Virus record (IMG/VR): IMGVR_UViG_3300020438_000008
Coordinates: 1 to 64,000 of that record
DNA length: 64,000 bases
Source: a virus
Strand: one strand, 5' to 3'
The position numbers and the translations under genes were made by a program. Below, piece by piece: positions 33,386 through 43,300 of the stretch (the stretch's first letter is position 1; each line of letters starts with the position of its first letter). Below the pieces are notes generated by a model. The model saw only the letters and a program-made list of their open reading frames with translations. It made no database searches and was not told the origin of the DNA.

Positions 33386-34251
33386 AGAGTATCTCCTTGC
33401 GCCAATAGTTTATCTATATTACGTTCTATTGCAGACTTATTCATAATGTGTATATCTGTGTTAGTGAATCTAGCTAATACATGTTCAGTTGTTTTCTCAG
33501 GCTTAGCACAATACATTATAATATCGTTGCTACTATTTACTCTAAAAATATCATCTAAATCGAAACTATTGTTTAGATAGTCCATAGGTAGCGATGGTAC
33601 GTTAGATGCTACTTGTCCATTTAAGATATGAACAGCCATTGAAAATGCAAAATCATTTCTGAATAATGTACCCGAACAATTATACAAGTAGTAATAATAC
33701 TTATAGTTTTCTTTTATGTGACTAACTAAAGTAAATAAGTTTTCAGTGTATTCAGATTTTCTAAAATAGAACACTGTTGCCCAATACATTGGTATGGAGA
33801 AATCATCAATATAGGATATGTTACCGCCATGTCTACCAGCAACATCCCTATATTGACAATTAATCATGAAGTCGTTTTCACTACCCCATACTTGGTCAAG
33901 TGTGTTACTCATTACAAAGTAATCACAATCGATAACCAAACTTTCTTCGTAAGGTGAGAGGTCATATATGTCGCTACGTGACATATTGACAAAAGGTGCA
34001 TACTGCGATTGGTTTGCAGTATCCTTAAATAGTCTTATATTACTATCTTGTTTTGATGCGGAAATAATAGTTCTATCGAAATACTTGTTTACTAATTCTT
34101 CATTATCTAATAATGACTCGTTGTTTGTAACTAAAGCAATTTCATCAAAACCTGATAAGTTCTTTCTAACATAACCTGCACATGTACATGCAATTTTTAT
34201 GTAATCTAGTAACCCATTATTTGTCGCAAAGATTATAATTCCTTTGCTCAT
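33382..34251 (-). CDS. GT-A-type glycosyltransferase, paralogue of the next gene
   Basis: A 289-residue protein. IIIFATNNGLLDYIKIAC at residues 5-22, ESLVIDCDYFVMSNTLDQVW near 103-122 (DCD metal motif), and FRNDFAFSMAVHILNG near 197. The order of motifs equals that of the 32528-33385 protein, so the two arose by duplication. It overlaps its neighbours by 1 and 4 nt. Probably a sugar transferase; acceptor unknown. Confidence 0.65.
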   Translation of the reverse strand: MSKGIIIFATNNGLLDYIKIACTCAGYVRKNLSGFDEIALVTNNESLLDNEELVNKYFDRTIISASKQDSNIRLFKDTANQSQYAPFVNMSRSDIYDLSPYEESLVIDCDYFVMSNTLDQVWGSENDFMINCQYRDVAGRHGGNISYIDDFSIPMYWATVFYFRKSEYTENLFTLVSHIKENYKYYYYLYNCSGTLFRNDFAFSMAVHILNGQVASNVPSLPMDYLNNSFDLDDIFRVNSSNDIIMYCAKPEKTTEHVLARFTNTDIHIMNKSAIERNIDKLLAQGDTL

Positions 34252-34634
34252 TAGATTTCCAAGACCTTCTCAATCTTACGTGAACTACGTAACTTTTGAT
34301 AGTCATTATAGTATTCATTGATAACTTCAAAATACAAACTAGAAATATCTTCTAGGAACTTAGTAGTATCTTCAATTTTAACTGGAATATCATTCTTATC
34401 AAGCAAGATTACTTCTGTCTTGCCTGCACTGACAATAGTACTCATAAATCCAATTAACTCTTGCGATACTTTAAATGTACCACCATAACTACTGTAACTC
34501 AGTAAATTCTGTGTTTTAACTTTTAGGTTGTTTTTATTAAGGTTGAAAGTCTGCATAGTGTTCGAAAACTCTAATGCTCTTTCTAGCCGTTCAAGTTCAG
34601 TACTTGAAGGCGTAATATTCTCTTTTTTTGACAT
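34251..34634 (-). CDS. Small helical protein leading the glycosylation cluster
   Basis: A 127-residue protein from the ATG at 34634, which has AAGGAGT 7 nt upstream; the start at 34667 would lie in the promoter. It is probably mostly helical (SSTELERLERALEFSNTMQ, then FLEDISSLYFEVINEYYNDY). No family is recognised. It is the first gene after the sigma70-type promoter at 34659-34687. Such a small first gene could be a regulator or chaperone. Confidence 0.65.
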   Translation of the reverse strand: MSKKENITPSSTELERLERALEFSNTMQTFNLNKNNLKVKTQNLLSYSSYGGTFKVSQELIGFMSTIVSAGKTEVILLDKNDIPVKIEDTTKFLEDISSLYFEVINEYYNDYQKLRSSRKIEKVLEI

Positions 34635-34658
34635 GGTTATACTCCTTGTATTCTTATA

Positions 34659-34687
34659 ATAATACAAGAAAATAGGGCGTTTGTCAA
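34659..34687 (-). promoter_or_regulatory. Sigma70-type promoter driving the minus-strand modification cluster
   Basis: Read on the minus strand: CTTGACA (TTGACA at 34687-34682), a 17-nt spacer and TATTAT (34664-34659), then AAGGAGT and the ATG at 34634. The spacer lacks GANTC. It separates the modification cluster from the late structural genes upstream. Confidence 0.7.
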
Positions 34688-34690
34688 GCC

Positions 34691-35644
34691 TTAAAGTTGT
34701 GAAATGTGCGAAAATGTTGGGGAAGTGATTACTACACCATTACCTGATGCATCTTGGTCGTCTGCACGTAGCAAATCTAGTTGTACTGTTAGAGTTCCTG
34801 CTACGTAATCTGTCAAATTGAACGTACTTGTAGTGTAAGCATCAATAAAATCTAGCTTAAAATCTATAGCATTATTGCCATTTAGTCTAGCATATACTTC
34901 AAATTGGTTATTTGTATAGTATCCACTGCTACCATCACCGCCTGATTTTTCGTAGATTTTAGCATATGTTGATGTTAAAGATGTAAATCCTCCAGCTGGA
35001 GTACCTACACCGCCTGTCGCTTCTGTAAGATTATGACTTAGTTTTAATATACCGATATTAGAAAACATCGTTTGCCAATCTACACTTTGCTTGTGTGATG
35101 CATCAACACCTGTTAATGATGTATCTATTCTTAAGTCACTGCCTGTATTAAAGAAATGTCTACGTGCATCTTCATCTGCAAATATAACAGATACTTCATA
35201 GTTTACGTTTGAACTCCAAGTGTGTACTGCGCCAGCACCTGGAACATCGAATGTTTTTGATGATGATATTTTGTTTGACTCTGCCGTCATTTGTGCTATG
35301 TCAAAGTTTAATTTATTTGCACGAACATTGGTGATATCTACTTCTAAGTTCGGTAGCAATTTAATTATTTGTCCTGCAGAAGGAAACTCAGGGTCATTAG
35401 TATCTTCCGGTGAGTTGATAGTAGTGCCCTGATGTCTTCCTGCAAATTTTAAGGCAGTTAGGAGTAACTGCATATGAGAAGCATTAATTTTTGTGCCACT
35501 TGCTACGTGAGGGATAACGAGTTGGTCTTGACCATAACCTGAGTCGCCCGCACCAATTCCAACAATTTCGTTTATATCATCTGCGAAACCGTTATAATCG
35601 GATGCTCGTATCTTTCCTCCTAAGTAGTAACTTTGTGGTGCCAT
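34691..35644 (-). CDS. Virion structural / tail-fibre-associated protein
   Basis: A 317-residue protein, beta-rich and high in Gly, Ser, Thr and Asn. Its N-terminus (YYLGGKIRASDYNGFADDIN) and the following INxxHMQLLLTAL segment resemble cyanophage structural proteins found beside the wedge genes. It is related to the next upstream gene (shared GTxxNxxH, LRIDTSLTG / IRVTASHND, and YAKIYEKS / YTEIKKEY segments). It probably forms a fibre or fibre-attachment part of the virion. Confidence 0.65.
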   Translation of the reverse strand: MAPQSYYLGGKIRASDYNGFADDINEIVGIGAGDSGYGQDQLVIPHVASGTKINASHMQLLLTALKFAGRHQGTTINSPEDTNDPEFPSAGQIIKLLPNLEVDITNVRANKLNFDIAQMTAESNKISSSKTFDVPGAGAVHTWSSNVNYEVSVIFADEDARRHFFNTGSDLRIDTSLTGVDASHKQSVDWQTMFSNIGILKLSHNLTEATGGVGTPAGGFTSLTSTYAKIYEKSGGDGSSGYYTNNQFEVYARLNGNNAIDFKLDFIDAYTTSTFNLTDYVAGTLTVQLDLLRADDQDASGNGVVITSPTFSHISQL

Positions 35645-35678
35645 CTTATTAACCTATCTCTTTTCATTAGAAAATCTA

Positions 35679-36590
35679 TTAAGCTAGATTGTCTATTACC
35701 GTAAAACTTGGGTTCGAAATATTTACAGAACCCGCATCGGAGTTAGCTAACTTCAATGAATTGACTGTTACTGTAGATGTGCCTACCACTTGGTCTGCAC
35801 CTGTCCATGACCATGCTCCGCCATATCCTGAACCAGAATCTGACCTCGCTGTATGGGCATCTACCAATTTAATTTTAACAAAAACTTGATTGGTATCTTT
35901 GTATGCTTCGATGCATATATAGTTTGAACTATAATCACTATCGTCTGCATATTCTTTTTTAATTTCTGTATAAGAACCAGTTAAGTCTGAATATTTTTTA
36001 CGTGTTGAAGAATCAACGTTAGTTGAGTCTGTTGGACGTACTGAAATTCTGTATGTTCCTAATTCTGCTGTTAATTGCTCCCATGAAGTTCCTTGCTGAT
36101 TGTTAGTTGTATCATTGTGTGATGCAGTAACTCGGATTTCTCCGCCAGCTGAGAACCATGCATCCATATTGTTTGCATCTGAGAATGTAACTCTTACGAT
36201 TTGTATTTTCTCACCGTTCCAGTCACTCACTGTTTGTGAAGTTTCCTGTGTTACACTCATGTCCCAACCACTTGAATTGTTCCAAGGATTATCAAAGTGG
36301 TCACTGATAGTTGAAGTAAAAGACGTTGCATCGTTAAAAAATTGCTCATCTTCAATTACATCACCAGCATTAACCGCCGTAAAAGGATTTGTAATGTTAT
36401 AATAATTTGCTACCTTACTTGCCGCAGAAAAAATAGAATCTTGATATGCATCATCGATTGTATCACCTGCCGCAGGGTTGGCCGCTACCGTGTGACTTTG
36501 GTTATAGCCACCGTGAACACCTGTTCCGTTTAGTATCGAATTCAAGGTGTCTCTTAGTGTACTTAAGTCACTGTTTGATATCACCGCCAT
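35679..36590 (-). CDS. Virion structural / tail-fibre-associated protein
   Basis: A 303-residue protein with AGGAG 8 nt before the ATG. The N-terminal 45 residues (LSTLRDTLNSILNGTG and GYNQSHTVAANP) are helical with a Gly-rich turn, and the rest is beta-rich and Ser/Thr/Asp-rich. It is a paralogue of the following gene, a pair typical of adhesin or short-fibre parts. Its neighbours are the baseplate wedge genes, as expected for a receptor-binding assembly. It may be a target of the adjacent glycosylation cluster, which is inference. Confidence 0.65.
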   Translation of the reverse strand: MAVISNSDLSTLRDTLNSILNGTGVHGGYNQSHTVAANPAAGDTIDDAYQDSIFSAASKVANYYNITNPFTAVNAGDVIEDEQFFNDATSFTSTISDHFDNPWNNSSGWDMSVTQETSQTVSDWNGEKIQIVRVTFSDANNMDAWFSAGGEIRVTASHNDTTNNQQGTSWEQLTAELGTYRISVRPTDSTNVDSSTRKKYSDLTGSYTEIKKEYADDSDYSSNYICIEAYKDTNQVFVKIKLVDAHTARSDSGSGYGGAWSWTGADQVVGTSTVTVNSLKLANSDAGSVNISNPSFTVIDNLA

Positions 36591-36653
36591 GTTTTTACTC
36601 CTAAATTTGACTAGTCATTAAATTCTTAATCAAGAGATATTTCCGGATTTCTC

Positions 36654-37325
36654 TTAACTAAGTTGAATAGTTATCGTATAATCTATTTCGATAGTCCTAT
36701 TCGCTGACAATAACACAGGATGAAATGTTACATGTGTTAGCATCAGGGTCTTTGTTTCGTCTAATACGCCAGCATCTGTTACGCCAGCTAATAGACCAAT
36801 TTCGTCAAATGTAAACGCCGCGACACTTTGGCTATGGGTATTGCTATCCGTTATTGGTAAATCAACACTTGGATCGCTTGTTTTGACCATTGCTTCGTAT
36901 TTGTCGTGATCCAGCTTTACATTAAAATTAATCTTTGATGTGTTTTCTGGAATTGTAATTCCAGCTTCATCTTGTCCAGGATGAAATACTGTATTAGTAG
37001 TCTCCTGTTGATACGTCTTAGAATATAACTTTGAATTACTCGCAGTCATATCTAACTTGTCGTATGTTGTGAAAACTCTTGGAGAACGGTATGATAGTGT
37101 AGTAGTTGAATTACTACCGCCATTACCGAACGCCATCCAATTGATAAACGGTGATGTACCAGTACCATTGACACTTGTTGGTTGACCAGCAAGCCCACAG
37201 GCTAGTACATATGCCATATTACCTGGATGAATAGCATTTTTCTTGTCAACAAGTACTTTTCCTGTCTCAACATCTGATATTTTGAGCATTCCCACTACTT
37301 GTGCTTGTATATTATCTTTAAACAT
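36654..37325 (-). CDS. Virion structural protein
   Basis: A 223-residue protein. GAGAGA precedes the ATG, and an ATAAATA late box lies 26 nt upstream. Motifs: MLKISDVETGKVLVDKKNAI, INWMAFGNGGS and FTFDEIGLLAG, recalling structural proteins of marine T4-like phages that sit beside the wedge genes. It is a probable fibre or collar component. A small palindrome (AAGAGA/TCTCTT around TCCGGA) covers its stop codon. Confidence 0.65.
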   Translation of the reverse strand: MFKDNIQAQVVGMLKISDVETGKVLVDKKNAIHPGNMAYVLACGLAGQPTSVNGTGTSPFINWMAFGNGGSNSTTTLSYRSPRVFTTYDKLDMTASNSKLYSKTYQQETTNTVFHPGQDEAGITIPENTSKINFNVKLDHDKYEAMVKTSDPSVDLPITDSNTHSQSVAAFTFDEIGLLAGVTDAGVLDETKTLMLTHVTFHPVLLSANRTIEIDYTITIQLS

Positions 37326-37350
37326 TTTTATCTCTCTTAGTAATCTTAAC

Positions 37351-37357
37351 TATTTAT
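37351..37357 (-). promoter_or_regulatory. Late promoter box ATAAATA
   Basis: ATAAATA on the minus strand (37357-37351), 26 nt before the start at 37325. It sits between the giant wedge gene and the fibre-like genes. Confidence 0.65.
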
Positions 37358-37378
37358 CAAAATACCTTCCATATCATT

Positions 37379-40300
37379 TTATATCCACTCTGGCTTCAAT
37401 TTACCGTGCAACGTCATTTCAAGTGGCGTATCTAACGCATAAATTTTATTAGCAGTGCCAGGAGATATGTGTAATCCTGTATATAGACCTCTTTCGTCAA
37501 TAGTAAGGTTTTGTGATGCTTTCTTGTTGTATGTCATAAATTCTATGATACCTGTTGTCTCATTCTCAAAAGCAATCAATTTCTTGTTCTTCTTAGATGC
37601 AGTTGTGAAGGATGCCGGAGTATTTACTACTAATGTCGTTCCATCGAATGTTGTAGCAGTCGATTCGGCTTTCACTTCTATTTTCCACCCACGACCAAAC
37701 ATATCATACACAAACATATAAGTCTTGTCATGTGTAGTTCTGGTATCGTCAGTGTATCTCTTGACTTTCACAGTTGAGGAATCTAAAAACTTAGGAAGAA
37801 CTAAGCCAGTATCGAACCCACCTTCGTCATTTGTATTCTGATATCTTGTTCTTAATAGTCTTCCTTGCTCCCAAGTTCCATCTTCTATGTCTGGATAGTT
37901 ATCTGCATCAATGATATTTTCATTTCCGCCTTCTAGTATGTCATCACTATAACGTGAATGATTACCAAAGTCAAGTTTAATTTTGTGTAATTCTTCTATA
38001 TCTACATTTGTGTTTGCAACTTCGTTTTGATTGTAGTGTCTTCTCTTAGTTCTTATCTTAGTGTGATAAGGTTTAGCTTCATTAATATACTCTACAATAT
38101 CTTCTTCACTATCACGTTGGTATATTGCATATTGTCTAAACTCTCTGTGGAATAATCTTATATCTATGTAACTTGATTTGAATAACCAATCTGGATGTGA
38201 CTTTTCAGTATACAAATAATTAATCATACCGAATATCATATTATTAAGAAGATAAGGTACAGGATAACCTCTCAATAAAGAAAATAGTTCTTGTATCTGA
38301 ACACCCAATGCGTTTTCGTAATACTGTTCTGATGCTACGTCATTTTCTGGTTTGACAACATCTACATAAGATAAATTCAATGAACTATTAGACCTATTAA
38401 CTAATCGTAGAACACCTTCATGTTCTGCATAGAATTCATTATGAGTTGGTAATTCTAATTTAAATGATTTGATTCCTTCTCTATATAATTTTAACATGTC
38501 AAATGTTCTTGTCTTAGATAGATAACCAAATCTTTTAATTTCTTTGTATTCGTCTTTTAGATACCAATCTTTCATAGACATAGCTAATTCATCTGGGTGT
38601 ATAAAATCTTTATAGAATGGGAAGTCACCTTTTAAAAATCTGTTACTCATTTCTTTATTCATAAGTGAAGAAAAGTTTTCTCTAGCACTTTGTAGATTTG
38701 TAAACCAACTGTTTGCTACAGGCTGTACTCTGTATACTCTAACTACATCATCAACTAATACAGTAACAGATGAAGCAATTTTTAATTTTGCGTTGTTGGC
38801 ATTTACTGAATCAATATCAAAACTAATATCTTTAGCATCAATTATTTTAGAATTCAATGTAGCAACTATATCGTTTATCGTTGCATCATCGGTTCCTTCA
38901 CCATATAATCCTGATAAAATTGGGAAAGGTATACTAGCAAAGTTAGGATCACCTAACATAGACTGTTCGACTAATTTTTGGTCATATTGTTGGAACGTTA
39001 TACCTGCCAGGCTATCTACAAGTTGATTTAATATTTCTCCATCAACTGGTGAACTTGGTGCACCAAGGTCTCCGCCTTCCCTAATAAATTTCCAGTCAAC
39101 ATGTTTAGTATCTATATCTGGTGTTACTCTGTATTCAACTGTTGCTGATATCTTTTCATTTTCAAACACGTAAGCATTATTGCTTATAATAATTTTATTA
39201 GCTGAGACTGGAATAAATTTATTATTAATGTCACCAGATTCAATTAGCATTTTTATTTCTGCGATACTTAGAGATTTGTTTCCAACAGGCTCATTACCAA
39301 CTTCACTCCAATAAAAGTATTCAGTAATAGATTTATTTTTAATCGTATCAAAATAAACTTTAGTTGTGAATGTTGTAATTCCTTCTGGGAGTTCCTGACT
39401 CTTTGTCCATTGTTTGATATTAATTTCTGAACCTGGAACTAACTTGCCCCAATATTTTGACACGTGTGCTTCTACTAAGTTTTTGTTCAAGTCACCGTAA
39501 TCGTTGTATCTATAATAACGTGCAAGACTTGTATCCCACCAAATCTTTCCTAAATTCTCATCAAGCCACAATTCATTAGAACTTGTTTCATCATATCCTG
39601 CAGGATCTTCCCAAGTTATATAATCAATGTCTTTAACTGCTGTTCCTGGGAACTTTAAGTTTAGTGGATCGAATAACTGATAGTTAAAGAAGTTTTCACC
39701 ATCACGTAAAATCATACGTTTCATATAATCTACTTCAAGTGTATTTGCTTGTCTGTTTCTTATTAATAATGTTCCTGTACTATTTCTAGTTAAAATAGCC
39801 CAGCCTTCACCATCATAATCGTCTGCCCAAATTAATGCTTCTGAATTTAATCCTAAGTCAGTATAGAATTCATCAAACTTTTCAAACCTAAAGAATGGAG
39901 TAAATCTCATAGACTTCCAACGCATTGCTTTGAAATTAGCATTACTTGTTACACTAGTATATTCTCTATACAATCCTAATTTATTTAACATAGCTTCTGT
40001 TGTTCCGCTAAATGTTAAACTAACATTACTTGATGTAAATACCATTCTGCCATCACTAGTGATGTTTGCAGATACGTCTGTTGATTGTGAGTTTATTTGG
40101 TCTTTGAATTCTGTTGCACTACTGCTAGTAGTTATAGCATTTGAATATGTTCCTACTGGTATACCTATGTCATTAAGTGGGTTACCAATTACATTTGTTA
40201 GAACAATACTAGATTGTGTACTTGTAATTTGTAATTGTCTTCCAGAAGTTCCTTTCGTAACTGTTACACCCGTAACGCCTGATAGTGCTTGATTTTCTAT

Positions 40301-43300
40301 ATCTTCTTTTATGTTTGTTAGAGAATCTACTGTAACTGTTGTAGATGAAAATCCTAATCTACTCATTGCTCCAGCAGTTACTTCTACGATTTCTAAAGTT
40401 GGATTAGAACTTGTAATCGATATTGCACCACCTGTTGCTGTTGCTGTCACTCCAGATAAAGCAGGAATAGAATTTATTTGATTTACTACTGATGTTGATG
40501 TTGGTTCAGATGTTGCGTTGTATGTACCAGCACTCATTCCTAATGTCGTTAATGCAGTACCACCTAAGACCATTGTATTGTTTGAACTTGCTATTGTTAG
40601 TATGCCACCTACTGATACAGTGGCTGTTATACCAGCGATTGTTGACAATTCTGTAGCAATGTTTTCAAACTTACTTGCTCTATAAGAAGTGCCTGTAGAT
40701 AGACCTAAATCTTGTAATGCTGATCCTGATAATTCTAAAACACCAGAACTAGTTGTCAATACTAATTCATCATCAACTGTTTTACTTGCAACAACATCTA
40801 TACTATTTGTATTAATATTTGTTATAACTGCATCAACATCATCTCCTGATATTAATGATAACAGTGTTCCATTAATCTGTAGTGGTTTGTTTTGTGGTAT
40901 CGTTGGTGCTAGTACTGTTCCTGTGACTGTTAAATCTGCGAAAGATTTTGTTACACTATCTACTATTACAGTTTCTCCAGCAGATATTGCCGTAGTTTCT
41001 GTTGCAGTAGAACTTTCACTGATACTAGATACGGCACTAAAATCAACTGTAAGTGTTGTGCCATTGATTGTGACTTCATCATCTTTTTGAGAAGTTAAAC
41101 CAGATGTTGCTGTTGCAGTTGTACCTCTAAATGTAACAAGTGTATTTGAGTTTTCTATTGTTCCGTTTGCCCCATATACAATCATCTGCATTCTTTCATT
41201 TGAAGAAACAACTGGATCAACTGTTGCTGATTCACCACCAATGTTTATTCCACTAGATGATGTTCCACTTCCTGGTACATATGAGAATGTTGTTCCATCT
41301 ATAACGAGACTGTCACCAGTAGATATAACTGGATTACTTACTGAGCCGATAGCTTCAACGCCTTGTTGTGATGAAGTTGGTACAAATAAACTATTACTTG
41401 TAGAACTATCAATCTCAACAATAAGAGGTTCGTAGTTTAATTCAAATACTAAGTATTCATAAATTAATATACCATCAACTGTTTTTGTTCCGTTACTTAC
41501 TAGATAATAATAATCAGCAACTTCGGGATCAATGGTTGAGTTTTTAATTTTTAAATATACAGTTTCAACTGTATCGATTTCATTTGTTAAACCAATGTAT
41601 AATTGGTTATCATCTGTTTCACCTATGTAGGCAATTTCTGCAACTTCACTTAATCTTCTTACGTCCCATTCTCTGTTAGGATCAAATTGAATCCATGCAG
41701 TATCGCCTTCATATAATGTTTCATTATTTAAATTTACTAAATCATATTCTGTTTTTACTGTGTGATTTACATCACTGCCGTCAACATATCCTGTAGTCTT
41801 TACAGGGTAATACTTTGGTATCTCTCTGAATACGAATGGTTGTGGAAGATTATCATATGAAATCGTATGTGGATCACTTAAGATTTCAATAGTATTGACA
41901 TCTTGTGATACTTTATATCCGTTGTTTAATTTTCCATATTCATTAATTTTTACTGCCCAAACATCTTGGTGTGTAACATCTTTATAGTTACTATTGTTAT
42001 TAATAATTCTATTGATAGCAGACTCAGTTCCTTTATGAGATAAGAATCCTTTATAAAACTCTAATGAACTTTCTCTTTCTATTCCATGATTTGAAAGATA
42101 TGCTCTTTTGCTATAACCAATCTGTGAACCTTTAAGAGTGTTAGTTGAATCTAAACTTTGGTCAATAAGTGTATCTCTATAATATTTTGATTCTTCTGCG
42201 ATAGTTTCAAAGTTTGGAATCAGTTCATCGCCGTATGTTAAATAACCATCTACTGTTAATGTACCGTCCCAATCGATATTTCTATTACAATCAATTTGCA
42301 TACGTAAGTTTCTATTATGATTGTGAGGATCATATATAACATCGTTATAACTATCTACTCTGTCTACAACAAATGCGTGTTCAACATCTTTAATATCAAT
42401 TTTCATTCCGTAAATCGGAACATCACTTCTAAAGTTTATTGTTTTGCCATCTGTCGTAAAGTTAATTGAAGTATTTGGAATTAATCTACCTGATGCATCG
42501 ACTACACGATAAAAGTTTTTATGTGTTTCTTTTCTTACTGTTGCTACACCGTACGGTGCTGTAAAATTACCTGATAGTAACATAGGAGACAATGTAATAA
42601 AGTCACCTGGTTCATGTGTTTCTGAACTCCACTCTAAAAACTTTAATAGTAACTGTTCATAATTTATTGTGTTACCTTGTTCGTCTATATCTGTGAAACC
42701 CCAACCTATTAATTCTAAATATTTCTGATAGCCTACCATTAAGTGTGCAACATCATCTATTGAAGTTACTATGTCTCCATAGTTAAAAGATTTAATTGCA
42801 TCATTTTGAAATTCTTTATACCCATATGCAGTGATAACATTAGTTGTAGGCCATTCTACTAATTGTTTCCAATCTTCAATGTTATCATCTAATAATGTTG
42901 TTGATGTATGTTCACGTAAACAAACATAAGCCTGACCTTGATATTTCATGTAACTGTCTTGTCTATAGAAATATCCTTCTTGCCATTCATTAAGATTCAT
43001 TCTATCGCCTTTAGTACTGAATGCTTTTTCTCCAGAACTTCTGTCCCAATCCATAGCAAAGAATGTAGGATTTACTTCATCGTATCCTTGAACTCTATAA
43101 CCAAAAGATTGTGTCTTAGGCTGTGAAATCATTACCCATGCTTGATAATCAAAATTTATAGCACCAGTAAATTCTGCCGTTGTTTGTCCGTCTAACTTTC
43201 TTTTATAATATTTTTTATCAGATTCGTTATATACAATATCGCCTGGTTTATATGAAGCAGTATTTCCTAATGCGTATATTGGATGTGCAGAATCCATTGA

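Noticed and set aside
39930-41090. Two + strand open frames (120 and 133 codons) opposite the repeat region
   Set aside because: They arise from the reverse complement of Ser/Thr/Val-rich repeats and have no start signals.
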